Shown here one piece after another: positions 1 through 8,074 of a stretch of DNA of 64,000 nt. The notes under the pieces were generated by a model, which made no database searches, had not been told where the DNA came from, and worked only from the letters and a program-made list of their open reading frames with translations. The DNA lies in contig NZ_CAMFKW010000004.1 of the NCBI RefSeq assembly GCF_945957345.1, forward strand, positions 1 to 64,000, read 5' to 3'. The first letter of the stretch is position 1. Each line of letters begins with the position of its first letter. Position numbers and translations under genes: made by a program. Origin of the DNA: an uncultured Allobosea sp. (GTDB lineage: Bacteria; Pseudomonadota; Alphaproteobacteria; Rhizobiales; Beijerinckiaceae).

Positions 1-395
1 AACTCGTCTCGCCGGAGCGCATCCTGTTCTCGGGCGACGTCGTCAGCGTCATCGTTCCCTCGGTCGAGGGTGAGATGACCGTGCTCGCGGGCCACGCGCC
101 GCTCGTCGCGACGCTCAAGGCCGGTATCGTCTTCGTCCAGACGACCGAGAGCAATGGCAAGGAATTCTTCGTGAATGGCGGCCTCGTCGAGGTCAACCAG
201 GCCACGACGACGATCCTGGCCGAGCAGGGCCGCTTTCTCGAAGATGTCGATACCGCCGTTCTTGACGCTGAGATCCTGACCGCCGAGACCCGTCTCGCCG
301 GTTCGCATAATGACGACGAGAAGAAGCGCCTGCAGGACACGCTGGTTCAGCTGCGCGAGTTCAAGCACGTCTTCGAGCAGCGCAAGGCGGCTTGA
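1..395 (+). CDS. atpC: ATP synthase F1 subunit epsilon (5' truncated by window edge)
   Basis: The reading frame is open from base 3 and the first residues read LVSPERILFSGDVVSVIVPS, followed by GEMTVLAGHAPL. This is the beta-sandwich start of the F1 epsilon subunit, which links the rotor to the catalytic head and can inhibit ATP hydrolysis. The C-terminal half (AEILTAETRL to the end) is the expected helical hairpin. Only the first few residues are missing. It is normally the last gene of the atp operon, and a hairpin with a T-run follows directly, consistent with the operon end. The ATG at 75 is internal, not the start. Confidence 0.95.
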   Translation, partial: LVSPERILFSGDVVSVIVPSVEGEMTVLAGHAPLVATLKAGIVFVQTTESNGKEFFVNGGLVEVNQATTTILAEQGRFLEDVDTAVLDAEILTAETRLAGSHNDDEKKRLQDTLVQLREFKHVFEQRKAA

Positions 396-420
396 TCCGC
401 CTGACAGCTTCGGAATTTGG

Positions 421-446
421 AAAGGGCGGCGTGAGCGGCCCTTTTT
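421..446. terminator. Bidirectional terminator between atpC and the glyoxalase-fold gene
   Basis: AAAGGGC at 421-427 pairs with GCCCTTT at 438-444, and five T follow. It lies between two convergent genes and touches the stop codon of the minus-strand gene, so it can serve both. Confidence 0.75.
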
Positions 447-826
447 CATGCGTAGCTGATGAATTCCAGCAGCGAACCGTCGGGATCGCGGAAATAGACG
501 CTGATGCCATGGCCGCCGCGGCCGAAGCGCTGCACCGGCCCGAGCTCGATCGCGACCTTCTGCCGTTCGAGATGGGTGATCGCCTCAGTGATCGGCCCGG
601 ACCAGGCGAAGCAGAGGTCGCTGCCGCCCGGCGGCACCGGCAGGCGGGCCACCGGGGTCCCATCGACACCCGGCCCGTGGCAGTTCAGTTGCGCGCGCCC
701 GATGCGGCAGGCGAAGCCGTTGCCGATCGCGATGATCTCGGCGCCGATGACGTCGTGGTAGAAGGCGTTCGAGCGCTCCCAGTCCGAGACATGGATTACG
801 GAATGGTCGAGCTCGACGAGACTCAT
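446..826 (-). CDS. Glyoxalase/VOC-fold metalloenzyme family protein
   Basis: A 126-residue protein beginning MSLVELDHSVIHVSDWERSN and ending SVYFRDPDGSLLEF. Both are vicinal-oxygen-chelate signatures: the H near residue 8 and the E near the end (LLEF) are typical metal ligands. A single VOC domain fills the whole length. The substrate cannot be told: glyoxalase, dioxygenase and antibiotic-binding relatives share the fold. The start is set by the ATG at 826, which overlaps the rppH stop by 4 bases, so the two genes are probably translationally coupled. Confidence 0.85.
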   Translation of the reverse strand: MSLVELDHSVIHVSDWERSNAFYHDVIGAEIIAIGNGFACRIGRAQLNCHGPGVDGTPVARLPVPPGGSDLCFAWSGPITEAITHLERQKVAIELGPVQRFGRGGHGISVYFRDPDGSLLEFISYA

Positions 827-1341
827 CCCGCTCTTCCTTCCTTGGTGATGGGAGAAGCGAAGGCGGCAAAGGCCTGCGCCACCTTCTCGTAGACCGGGCG
901 CTTGAACGGCACGATCAGGCCCGGCATGTCCGCGAGCGGACTCCAGCGCCATTCGCTGAACTCCGGCGGCTCGTCGCCATTGGGCTTGCCGATATCCATT
1001 GCCTCCTCGCTGCCGGTGAAGCGGAAGGCGACCCAACGCTGGCGCTGGCCGCGGAAGGCCACGAGCTTGTGCCAGGGACCGTCATAGAGTGGGAAGTCGT
1101 AGCTCCACCACTCATCGGTCACTGCGAGCAGCTCCGCCTGCGTAACGCCGGTTTCCTCTTCCAGCTCGCGACGGGCGGCGGCGACAATGTCCTCGTCCGG
1201 GTCGATGCCGCCTTGCGGCATCTGCCAGTCGAAGCCGGGCAGGACGATCTCGGGGCCGGCGCTATGCGAGCGGCCGGTGAAAACAAGGCCCTGCGCGTTG
1301 AACAGGGCGATGCCGACATTGGGGCGGTAGGGGAGGCTCAT
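823..1341 (-). CDS. rppH: RNA pyrophosphohydrolase (Nudix)
   Basis: 172 residues beginning MSLPYRPNVGIALFN, the usual alphaproteobacterial RppH start. The Nudix box is complete: GGIDPDEDIVAAARRELEEETGV. The YDFP and KPNGDEPPEFSEWRW blocks are typical of RppH/IalA. The enzyme removes pyrophosphate from 5'-triphosphate mRNA ends and so starts RNase E decay; relatives also hydrolyse dinucleoside polyphosphates. It is upstream of and overlaps the glyoxalase-fold gene by 4 bases. Confidence 0.93.
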   Translation of the reverse strand: MSLPYRPNVGIALFNAQGLVFTGRSHSAGPEIVLPGFDWQMPQGGIDPDEDIVAAARRELEEETGVTQAELLAVTDEWWSYDFPLYDGPWHKLVAFRGQRQRWVAFRFTGSEEAMDIGKPNGDEPPEFSEWRWSPLADMPGLIVPFKRPVYEKVAQAFAAFASPITKEGRAG

Positions 1342-1387
1342 TGGGCGAGCATAGGGTGGCGATGGGCGAAGCGGAACAGGTGGAGTG

Positions 1388-1693
1388 TCAATCGCCCTGC
1401 TTCGGCACGACGCAGGCAAGCAGGCCGGGGAAGCGCTGCTCGATATCGTCGCGGCGCAGCGCGTTCATCCGGGTCACGCCCTCGTTCCGGGTGCGGATCA
1501 GGCCGGCCTCGCGCAGCACGCGAAAATGATGCGAGACGCTGGATTTCGGCCGGTCGCCTTCCAGCGCCTGGCAACTCTGCTCGCCATCGGTCGCGAGCCG
1601 GCGCACGACTTCGAGCCGGAACGGGTCGCTCAGCGCGTGGAAGACGTCTTCGAGCGCGATCTCTTCGGAGGCGGGGAGGCGGGCGTGGCGCAT
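1388..1693 (-). CDS. ArsR-family winged-helix transcription regulator
   Basis: About 101 residues from MRHARLPASEEIALEDVFHALSDPFRLEVVRRL. The HALSDPxR block and the KSSVSHHFRVLREAGLI recognition helix define the ArsR fold. No cysteine pair of the metal-sensing type is seen in the recognition helix, so it is more likely a non-metal sensor. It is divergent from the Old Yellow Enzyme gene at 1787, and inverted repeats fill the space between them, so it probably represses that gene and itself. A longer in-frame start at 1729 exists but would overlap the operator. Confidence 0.85.
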   Translation of the reverse strand: MRHARLPASEEIALEDVFHALSDPFRLEVVRRLATDGEQSCQALEGDRPKSSVSHHFRVLREAGLIRTRNEGVTRMNALRRDDIEQRFPGLLACVVPKQGD

Positions 1694-1718
1694 GAACGAC
1701 AGCCTATCACAGGGTTTT

Positions 1719-1748
1719 GAACTTGCCAAAGTTCGAAAAATATCGAAC
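1719..1748. promoter_or_regulatory. Putative ArsR operator
   Basis: Two overlapping inverted repeats: GAACTT-gcca-AAGTTC (1719-1734) and GTTCGA-aaaata-TCGAAC (1731-1748). They lie in the 93-base space between the divergent ArsR and oxidoreductase genes, and further TCGAA words follow. This is inferred from symmetry and position. Confidence 0.6.
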
Positions 1749-1786
1749 TATCGAAACATAAAGACCCACCTGCACGGAGCCGCATC

Positions 1787-2887
1787 ATGCCTGGCCTGTT
1801 CGATCCCTTCAGCCTGAAGGACGTCACCCTTCGCAACCGCATCGTCGCCTCGCCGATGTGCCAGTACATGGCGCAGGACGGCGTTGCGAACGAATGGCAC
1901 CGAGCCCATCTCGCCGGGCTGGCACGGGGCGGCACGGGCCTCGTCGTGATCGAGGCGACCGGCGTCTCACCGGAGGGTCGGATCACGCCCGGCTGCCTCG
2001 GACTCTGGAACGACGGCCAGGCGGAGGCGCTGGCGCCGATCGTCGCCGAGATGCGCAAGGCCGGCGCCGTCACCGGCATCCAGATCGGCCATGCCGGGCG
2101 CAAGGCCAGCGCCAACCTGCCCTGGGAAGGCGACGACCATATCCCTGCCAATGACGAACGCGGCTGGGAGACGATCGCGCCGTCTGCGGTGGCGCATGGC
2201 GGCGGGCTGCCGCGCGTGCCGCGCGCGATGACCACGGCCGATATCGAGCGCGTGCGGAACGATTTCGTCGCGGCGGCGGAGCGTGCCCGCGATATCGGCA
2301 TCGAGTGGCTGAAGCTGCATTTCGCCCATGGCTATCTCGCGCAGAGCTTCCTCTCGACCCATGCCAACAAGCGCGAAGACGCCTATGGCGGCAGCTTCGA
2401 GAATCGCAGCCGTTTCCTGATCGAGACGCTGGCCGCCGTCCGCAAGGTCTGGCCGGAGAACCGCCCGCTCTCTGCCCGGCTCGGCGTGATCGAATATGAC
2501 GGACGCGACGAGGAGACGCTCGCCGAGGCGATCACGCTGGTGAAGCGCCTGAAGGACGAGGGGCTCGATTTCATCGATGTCAGCGTCGGCTTCTCGACCA
2601 CCGAGGCGAAGATCCCGTGGGGGCCGGCCTTCCTTGCGCCCGTCGCCGAGCGGGTGCGCCGCGAGACAGGCCTGCCGGCCTCGACGAGCTGGTATATCAG
2701 CAAGCCCGAGCAGGCGGATGCCTTGATCCGCAAGGGCAAGGTCGATCTGGTCACGCTCGGCCGGCCGCTCCTGGCCGATCCGCACTGGCCCTATGCCGCG
2801 GCGCAGGCGCTCGGCGTCGAGAACCCGGCCTGGGCGACCCTGCCGCCGCCCTATGCGCATTGGCTGGCGCGCTATCGCGCCGCCTGA
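1787..2887 (+). CDS. NADH:flavin oxidoreductase, Old Yellow Enzyme family (YqjM-like)
   Basis: A 366-residue FMN-dependent ene-reductase. Visible signatures are LFDPFSLKDVTLRNRIVASPMCQY at the N-terminus (the Cys is the YqjM-type redox-tuning residue), QIGHAGRKAS, LHFAHGYLAQSFLS, the YGGSFENRSRFL substrate and FMN loop, and the FMN-phosphate segment VTLGRPLLADPHWP. Members reduce activated C=C bonds of enones and electrophiles using NAD(P)H. Divergence from an ArsR regulator suggests induction by an electrophilic or xenobiotic signal. The physiological substrate is unknown. Confidence 0.93.
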   Translation: MPGLFDPFSLKDVTLRNRIVASPMCQYMAQDGVANEWHRAHLAGLARGGTGLVVIEATGVSPEGRITPGCLGLWNDGQAEALAPIVAEMRKAGAVTGIQIGHAGRKASANLPWEGDDHIPANDERGWETIAPSAVAHGGGLPRVPRAMTTADIERVRNDFVAAAERARDIGIEWLKLHFAHGYLAQSFLSTHANKREDAYGGSFENRSRFLIETLAAVRKVWPENRPLSARLGVIEYDGRDEETLAEAITLVKRLKDEGLDFIDVSVGFSTTEAKIPWGPAFLAPVAERVRRETGLPASTSWYISKPEQADALIRKGKVDLVTLGRPLLADPHWPYAAAQALGVENPAWATLPPPYAHWLARYRAA

Positions 2888-2916
2888 GGGCATTCCATCC
2901 GAAATGACGCCGTGCG

Positions 2917-2940
2917 ACGAGGGGCCTTGCGGCCCCTCGT
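2917..2940 (+). terminator. Rho-independent-like terminator after the oxidoreductase
   Basis: ACGAGGGGCC at 2917-2926 pairs perfectly with GGCCCCTCGT at 2931-2940 across a TTGC loop. It begins 30 bases after the stop codon. The T-run after it is weak (TCGTTTG). Confidence 0.75.
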
Positions 2941-3035
2941 TCGTTTGCAGGAGGAGCCGAGGCCGATCCGCTGCGAGACTGGCACGGGCTTCCCCGTAAC
3001 GACGAGGCAAGAGCCAGCCACGATCTGAAATTGTA

Positions 3036-3048
3036 ACGGAACTTCCGT
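3036..3048. promoter_or_regulatory. Short palindrome upstream of the substrate-binding protein gene
   Basis: ACGGAA-C-TTCCGT forms a perfect 13-base palindrome about 95 bases before the start codon, beside TTGTAAC and TTGACGG words. It could be an operator or promoter part; only the symmetry is seen. Confidence 0.3.
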
Positions 3049-3141
3049 CTCGTTGACGGCATTTCAACATCTTATGATGTCAGGAAGACTGGACGCACGG
3101 ATGTGCCGTGCTCAAGCCAGCAAGGCGCCCGGAGGCTGGAC

Positions 3142-4203
3142 ATGCCGATCGCTTCGCCCTCTCGTTCCTTCATGCTGAGCCGCCGCGGATTCGGGCAGCT
3201 CGCGGTCGGGGCTGCGGCGGCGTGTTTCGCCGGGAGCAGGGCGGTTCATGCGGAGGGCAACACGCCCGTCCGCTTCGCGCTGGACCGTCGTTTCGACGCG
3301 CTGACGGCACCGTTCCTGGCAGCGCAGGACAAGGGCTATTTCGGCGGCGAGGGGCTCGATGTCGTGATCGAGCCGGGCAACGGCGCGCGCGCCATGCTGC
3401 AACGCCTGGCGGCGGGCGCGCAGGATGCCGGTTTCGGCGACATCAACGCGCTCATCCGGTTCCGCGACGAGAATCCCAGCGCCGATCTCAAGGCGGTGAT
3501 GATCATTCACGACCGGCCGGGCTATGCCCTGGTCGGCCGCAAGAGTCGAGGCGTCACGACCGCGCCAGCGAGCCTTGAGGGCCGGAAGCTCGGCGCGGCG
3601 AGCATCGATGCCAGCTTCGCGCAATGGCCGCTCTTCAAGAGCCTCAACAAGATCGACGACAGCAAGATCAAGATCGAGACGATCGGCCTGCCGGTCCGCG
3701 AGCCGATGCTGGCCTCGGGCGAGATCGATGCGCTCTTCGCCTTCGGTCCGTCGACCGCCGTCTCGCTCAGGGCGCGCGGCGTGCCGGGCGACGATATCGT
3801 GCTGATGGAAATGGCCGAGCATGGGCTCGTGCTCTATGGCAGCGCCGTGATCGTTTCCGGCAAGCTGATCGCGAGCAAGCCGGATGCGGTGCGCGGGCTC
3901 GTACGCGCTGTGATGCGCGGTATCCGGGACACCGTCGTCAACCCCGCTGCCGCCGCACAACTGGTCCTGCGCCGCAACGAGAACGCCCAGGCCGATGTCG
4001 AGCGCGACAAGCTCGTTGCCGTGACCGAGCGCAACATCCTGACCCCGTATGTCCGGGCGCATGGCCTGGGCGGGGTCGATCGCGAGCGCTGGGCCCAGGC
4101 GCTGGACCAGCTCGCCCTGGCCGGGAACTTCCGCGACAAGGCGCGGGCGGGCGATGCGTTCACCGACGCATTCCTCCCCCCGGCGGGCGAACGCATGTTC
4201 TGA
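3142..4203 (+). CDS. ABC-type substrate-binding protein, NMT1/SsuA-like, with Tat-type signal
   Basis: 353 residues. The ATG at 3142 has GGAGG six bases upstream; an in-frame GTG at 3103 is less likely. The N-terminus has SRRGFGQLAVGAAAACFAG, a twin-arginine-like signal, ending near AVHAE. The mature part (FLAAQDKGYFGGEGLDVVIEPGNG, DAGFGDINALIRFR) is the NMT1/THI5-like periplasmic binding fold used for nitrate, taurine, pyrimidine-precursor and riboflavin importers. No permease or ATPase gene adjoins it, so the ligand cannot be inferred and its transporter lies elsewhere. The next gene downstream is an acyl-CoA synthetase. Confidence 0.88.
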   Translation: MPIASPSRSFMLSRRGFGQLAVGAAAACFAGSRAVHAEGNTPVRFALDRRFDALTAPFLAAQDKGYFGGEGLDVVIEPGNGARAMLQRLAAGAQDAGFGDINALIRFRDENPSADLKAVMIIHDRPGYALVGRKSRGVTTAPASLEGRKLGAASIDASFAQWPLFKSLNKIDDSKIKIETIGLPVREPMLASGEIDALFAFGPSTAVSLRARGVPGDDIVLMEMAEHGLVLYGSAVIVSGKLIASKPDAVRGLVRAVMRGIRDTVVNPAAAAQLVLRRNENAQADVERDKLVAVTERNILTPYVRAHGLGGVDRERWAQALDQLALAGNFRDKARAGDAFTDAFLPPAGERMF

Positions 4204-4296
4204 GCGCATCGTTACGCTGGGAGATGATACGCAAGATGCGGGTGACAGGGGGGAGCGGCCTGCCTATCGTGCCGCGCCTCCCATCGGACACCTATC

Positions 4297-5916
4297 TTGA
4301 TCCTGCCAGACCTGACCGATTACGCCGCCCTACGCGAGGGCTTCCGCTGGCGCATTCCGGATCGCTACAACATCGCCATCGACGTCTGCGACCGCTGGGC
4401 TGCGGTCGAGCCTGACCGGCCCGCGATCATCGAAGTCTCCACGGACTGGCAGGTGAGCCCGGTCAGCTTCGGCTGGCTGCGCGAGCATTCCAACCGATTG
4501 GCCAATGCGCTGCGGGCGCGCGGCGTCGGCCGCGGCGACCGCATCGCCATCCTGCTGCCGCAGGGGCGGGCGGTGCTGACGGCGCATCTCGCCGCCTACA
4601 AGCTCGGTGCGATCGCGGTGCCGCTGGCGGCCTTGTTCGGCGTCGATGCGCTCGCCTATCGCCTCGCCGACTCAGGCGCGAAAGTCGTGGTGACCAATGC
4701 CGGCGGGCTGGCGAAGCTCGGCCAGATCACGCAGCCCCTGCCCGAACTCTGCTCATGCATCTCCACCGACGGCGCCGATGGCTCGGTGGAGGGCTGGGAC
4801 GCGTTGCTGGCGGAGGGCAGCCCGGATTTCACGGCCGTCGACACCACGCCGGACGATCCGGCCTTGATGATCTATACCTCGGGCACGACCGGCAATCCGA
4901 AGGGCGCGCTGCACGGGCACCGCGTATTGCCCGGCCATCTGCCGGGCGTGCAGATGCCGCATGAATTCATGCCGCAGCCGGGCGATCTCGCCTGGACGCC
5001 GGCCGACTGGGCCTGGGCCGGCGGGCTGCTCAACATGCTGTTGCCGGCGCTGCATTTCGGCGTCGCCGTGGTGGCGCGGCCGGTGACACGCTTCGAGCCG
5101 GAGGAGGCCTACCGGCTGATCCAGGATCTCGGCATCCGCAACGCTTTCGTGCCGCCGACCGCGCTTAGGATGATGCGCGGCGCGGGCAGCCCGCAGGGGC
5201 GCTGGAATCTTAACCTGCGCACGGTCGCGGCGGCTGGCGAGGCGCTCGGCGCCGAGACGCTGGAATGGGGGCGCGAGGCGCTCGGCCTCACGATCAACGA
5301 GGCCTATGGCCAGACCGAGTGCAATCTCGTGCTGGCGTCGAGCGCCGCTCTCGGCGTCAGCCGTCCCGGCGCGATCGGCAAGGCGGTGCCCGGCCATGAG
5401 GTCGCGATCATCCGGCCGGACGGCACGGTCTGCCCTGCCGGCGAAGAAGGGCAGATCGCCGTGCGCCGGCCCGACCCGGTGATGTTCCTGGAATATTGGC
5501 GCAATCCGGAGGCGACAGCGGCGAAATTCATCGGCGACTGGATGACGACCGGCGACGAGGGCGTGCAGGACGAGGACGGTTATGTCCGCTTCATGGGCCG
5601 CGACGACGATGTCATCACCTCGTCGGGCTATCGCATCGGGCCGGGCGAGATCGAGGATTGCCTGCTGCGGCATCCGGCGGTGGCACTGGCAGCGGCTGTC
5701 GGCAAGCCCGATCCGCTGCGCACCGAGATCGTCAAAGCCTTCGTCGTGCTGAAACCGGGGCGGGACGGCTCGCAGGCCCTGGTCTCGGAGCTGCAGAGCT
5801 TCGTGCGGGCGCGGCTGTCGGCCCATGAATATCCGCGTGAGATCGCGTTCCGTGACGAGTTGCCGCTGACGACGACCGGCAAGATCATCCGCCGATTGCT
5901 GCGGGCCGAGGCCTGA
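4297..5916 (+). CDS. AMP-dependent acyl-CoA synthetase (medium-chain/acetyl-CoA synthetase-like)
   Basis: A 539-residue ANL-superfamily adenylate-forming ligase. The P-loop reads IYTSGTTGNPKGAL; later motifs are NEAYGQTE, the hinge TGDEGVQDEDGYVRFMGRDDDVI, and the C-terminal catalytic lysine in TTTGKIIRRLLR. The enzyme converts a carboxylate, ATP and CoA to acyl-CoA. WTPADWAWAGGLLNMLLPAL is typical of the acetyl/medium-chain group. The start codon is taken as TTG at 4297, giving MILPDLTDYAALREGFRW; no strong ribosome site is seen. Confidence 0.9.
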   Translation: MILPDLTDYAALREGFRWRIPDRYNIAIDVCDRWAAVEPDRPAIIEVSTDWQVSPVSFGWLREHSNRLANALRARGVGRGDRIAILLPQGRAVLTAHLAAYKLGAIAVPLAALFGVDALAYRLADSGAKVVVTNAGGLAKLGQITQPLPELCSCISTDGADGSVEGWDALLAEGSPDFTAVDTTPDDPALMIYTSGTTGNPKGALHGHRVLPGHLPGVQMPHEFMPQPGDLAWTPADWAWAGGLLNMLLPALHFGVAVVARPVTRFEPEEAYRLIQDLGIRNAFVPPTALRMMRGAGSPQGRWNLNLRTVAAAGEALGAETLEWGREALGLTINEAYGQTECNLVLASSAALGVSRPGAIGKAVPGHEVAIIRPDGTVCPAGEEGQIAVRRPDPVMFLEYWRNPEATAAKFIGDWMTTGDEGVQDEDGYVRFMGRDDDVITSSGYRIGPGEIEDCLLRHPAVALAAAVGKPDPLRTEIVKAFVVLKPGRDGSQALVSELQSFVRARLSAHEYPREIAFRDELPLTTTGKIIRRLLRAEA

Positions 5917-5954
5917 ACAGAGCCCGCCGGATCTACCGCGCATGCGCGGGCCGA

Positions 5955-7067
5955 TCAGGCGGTTTGCGGCTGCGCGGATACCTTGCCGAGGAAGGCCGAC
6001 CAGAGCTTGCGCACAGTGTCCTCTTCGATGTCCTTGACGATCAGGACGAGGCGCGAGCGGTGGTCCGAATCCGGCCAGGCATCGAGCTGCATCGGCGGAT
6101 GCAGGATCTGCTGGACGGCATGGACGAGCAAGGGCCGGCCGGGCTCGCCGGCGACGTCCACCAGCCCCTTCAAGCGCAGCAGGCGCGGGCCGTGGATGGA
6201 GCGCAGCAGGGTCCAGAACAGCTCGAAGGTGGTCCGCGCGACCGGCTGATCGGCGGTCAGGACGAAGGCGCGGATCGAGGCGTCGTGGCGATTGACGTCA
6301 TGCGGCTCCTGCCCATGGGCATGGTCGTGCGGGTGATGATGATGGTGATCGCCATGATGGTGGCCGTGATCGTGGTGATGATGGCCAGGCAGAGCGTCCT
6401 CGGCCAGCCAATGGCGCAGGGCATGGGGCTGCTTTGCGAGATCGTAGAGGCCGGCGCCGATCAGGTCCGCGGAGGAGGCGTCCGGCCGAAGGATCGCGAT
6501 GCCGGGATTGAGGCCGTGGAGGCGTTCGCGCACGGCGATCACGGTTTCGGATGTGGCGAGCTCGGCCTTGGTCAGGACGAGCCGGTCGGCGGCGACGACC
6601 TGCCGGCGCGCTTCCTCATGCGCATCGAGCGTCGCCATGCCGTTCACCGCATCGACCAACGTGACGACGCCGTCGAGTTGGAAGCGCATGGCGAGATAGG
6701 GGTGGTTGATCAGGACGTTGAGGATCGGGGCGGGATCGGCGAGGCCCGTCGTCTCGATAGCCAGCCGCGAGAAGGGGGCGATGCGGCCGTTGTCACGCGC
6801 ACGCAGCAAGTCCTCCAGCGTGACGATGAGGTCGTCGCGGATGGTGCAGCAGAGGCAGCCGGATTCGAGGAGGATCATGTTCTCCTCGACTCCCTCGATC
6901 ATCAGGTGGTCGAGGCCGATCTCGCCGAATTCGTTGACGAGCACGAGCGTGCCGGCCAGCGCAGGATCCTTCAGCAGGCGGTTCAGCAAGGTGGTCTTGC
7001 CCGCGCCGAGGAAGCCGGTGAGCAGGGTCAGCGGGATAGGGAGGGGGCGGGCAGGGTCGCCGGTCAT
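5955..7067 (-). CDS. CobW/COG0523-family G3E GTPase with histidine-rich metal-binding loop
   Basis: 370 residues. Walker A is GFLGAGKTTLL near residue 18, followed by NEFGEIGLDH, the GCLCC metal site, and LVLTKAEL in place of the usual NKxD. Between the GTPase and the C-terminal CobW domain is a stretch dominated by His and Asp (about residues 228-255, HHHHDHGHHHGDHHHHHPHD). Such proteins act as GTP-driven metal insertion chaperones, most often for zinc or cobalt. No cobalamin genes adjoin it, so a zinc-homeostasis role is more likely than CobW proper. No Zur box was recognised. Confidence 0.9.
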   Translation of the reverse strand: MTGDPARPLPIPLTLLTGFLGAGKTTLLNRLLKDPALAGTLVLVNEFGEIGLDHLMIEGVEENMILLESGCLCCTIRDDLIVTLEDLLRARDNGRIAPFSRLAIETTGLADPAPILNVLINHPYLAMRFQLDGVVTLVDAVNGMATLDAHEEARRQVVAADRLVLTKAELATSETVIAVRERLHGLNPGIAILRPDASSADLIGAGLYDLAKQPHALRHWLAEDALPGHHHHDHGHHHGDHHHHHPHDHAHGQEPHDVNRHDASIRAFVLTADQPVARTTFELFWTLLRSIHGPRLLRLKGLVDVAGEPGRPLLVHAVQQILHPPMQLDAWPDSDHRSRLVLIVKDIEEDTVRKLWSAFLGKVSAQPQTA

Positions 7068-7082
7068 GGATCGCAGAGCCTC

Positions 7083-7110
7083 TAGGACATCGGATCAATC
7101 CGATGTCCTA
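7083..7110. repeat. Perfect 13-bp-arm palindrome upstream of the CobW gene
   Basis: TAGGACATCGGAT at 7083-7095 pairs exactly with ATCCGATGTCCTA at 7098-7110 around CA. It lies 16 bases upstream of the minus-strand CobW start, so it may be an operator or a REP-type element. A second hairpin (GATCATC 7122-7128 with GATGATC 7150-7156) follows at the end of the neighbouring transporter gene. Confidence 0.6.
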
Positions 7111-7155
7111 TCAAAGAGATCGATCATCTTCTCCGCCCCGAAGGAGCGGGATGAT

Positions 7156-8067
7156 CTAGGCAGGCACGACGCTCCGCCTCGTTTGTTCTAATATTACATT
7201 AGTGGCGATGGCGGCGATGACAAGGGCGCAGCCGGCATATTGCAGCGGGCCCAGCCGCTCGGCGAGCACCACGGCCGCGATGATGACGGCGAAGACCGGC
7301 TCGGCGCAGAAGGCGAGACCGGCGGGGCCGGGTGCGACGCGGGCGAGCGCCAGGATCTGGAACAGGAAGCCGACGATATAGCCGCCATAGGTGATGGTGA
7401 CTGCGATAGGGGAGAGCAGGAAGGTCTGGGGCGGCAGAAAGCCGCCTGTGGCCAGCAGCACCAGTGCCGCGACTGGCAGGATGACGACATGCGACCAGAA
7501 CAGCTTCGGCAGTGTCGGCGTTTCCTTGCAACGGGCGGCAGCGAAGAACTGCGCGGTCGCGCTGAGGCTCGCCAGCATGGCGAGCGCAAGGCCGCGCGGA
7601 TCGAGACCATGCAGGTCAGGCCCGACTACGAGCGCGATGCCGAGAAAGGCTGCAAGCGCGACCGCGAGTCTATCGGCCCGGAAGGGAGCCGGGGTCAGCA
7701 CCGGTTCGGCCAGCACGATCAGGACTGGAAAGGTATAGAACACCACCGCCGCGACCGAGACCGGGACGAAGGCGACCGACGAGAGATAGGCGATGCCGAC
7801 CAGCGCCGTCGCCAGGCCGAAGAGCAGGACGGGCTGGCGCTCGCCGCGCCGCAGGACCAGCGATCCGCGCCAGATGAAGGCGGCGGCGCCGACCAGAAGG
7901 AGCATCAGCAGCACGCGATAGAAGACCCGCAGCGGGCCGCTCAGGCCAGCCTGGCCGGCGATCTGCGCGCTGACGATATTGGTGCCGAAGGCAGCGGCGG
8001 AAGCCAGGGCCAGGGCGAGCCCCTGGCGTTGACTGGCTTGGTCCCGATCGGGGCTGCCTGGGTTCAA
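7156..8067 (-). CDS. EamA/DMT-superfamily inner-membrane transporter
   Basis: A 303-residue hydrophobic protein with about ten membrane helices and two EamA repeats (LALALASAAAFGTNIVSAQIAG and the second half from LALAMLASLSATAQFFAAA). The AEPVFAVIIAAVVLAERLGPLQYAGCALVIAA segment is the usual end of the second repeat. The family exports amino acids, metabolites or drugs; the substrate cannot be told. The start is taken as TTG at 8067, 7 bases after the carboxypeptidase stop, so they may share a transcript. Confidence 0.88.
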   Translation of the reverse strand: MNPGSPDRDQASQRQGLALALASAAAFGTNIVSAQIAGQAGLSGPLRVFYRVLLMLLLVGAAAFIWRGSLVLRRGERQPVLLFGLATALVGIAYLSSVAFVPVSVAAVVFYTFPVLIVLAEPVLTPAPFRADRLAVALAAFLGIALVVGPDLHGLDPRGLALAMLASLSATAQFFAAARCKETPTLPKLFWSHVVILPVAALVLLATGGFLPPQTFLLSPIAVTITYGGYIVGFLFQILALARVAPGPAGLAFCAEPVFAVIIAAVVLAERLGPLQYAGCALVIAAIATNVILEQTRRSVVPA

Positions 8068-8074
8068 GCCGGCC

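Noticed and set aside
1967..3070. Long minus-strand frame of 367 codons opposite the Old Yellow Enzyme
   Set aside because: An antisense shadow in GC-rich DNA; Arg/Ala-rich with no domain, while the plus strand has a complete enzyme.
3142..5916. Complete ABC importer with the acyl-CoA synthetase
   Set aside because: No permease or ATPase gene is present; the neighbours are enzymes.
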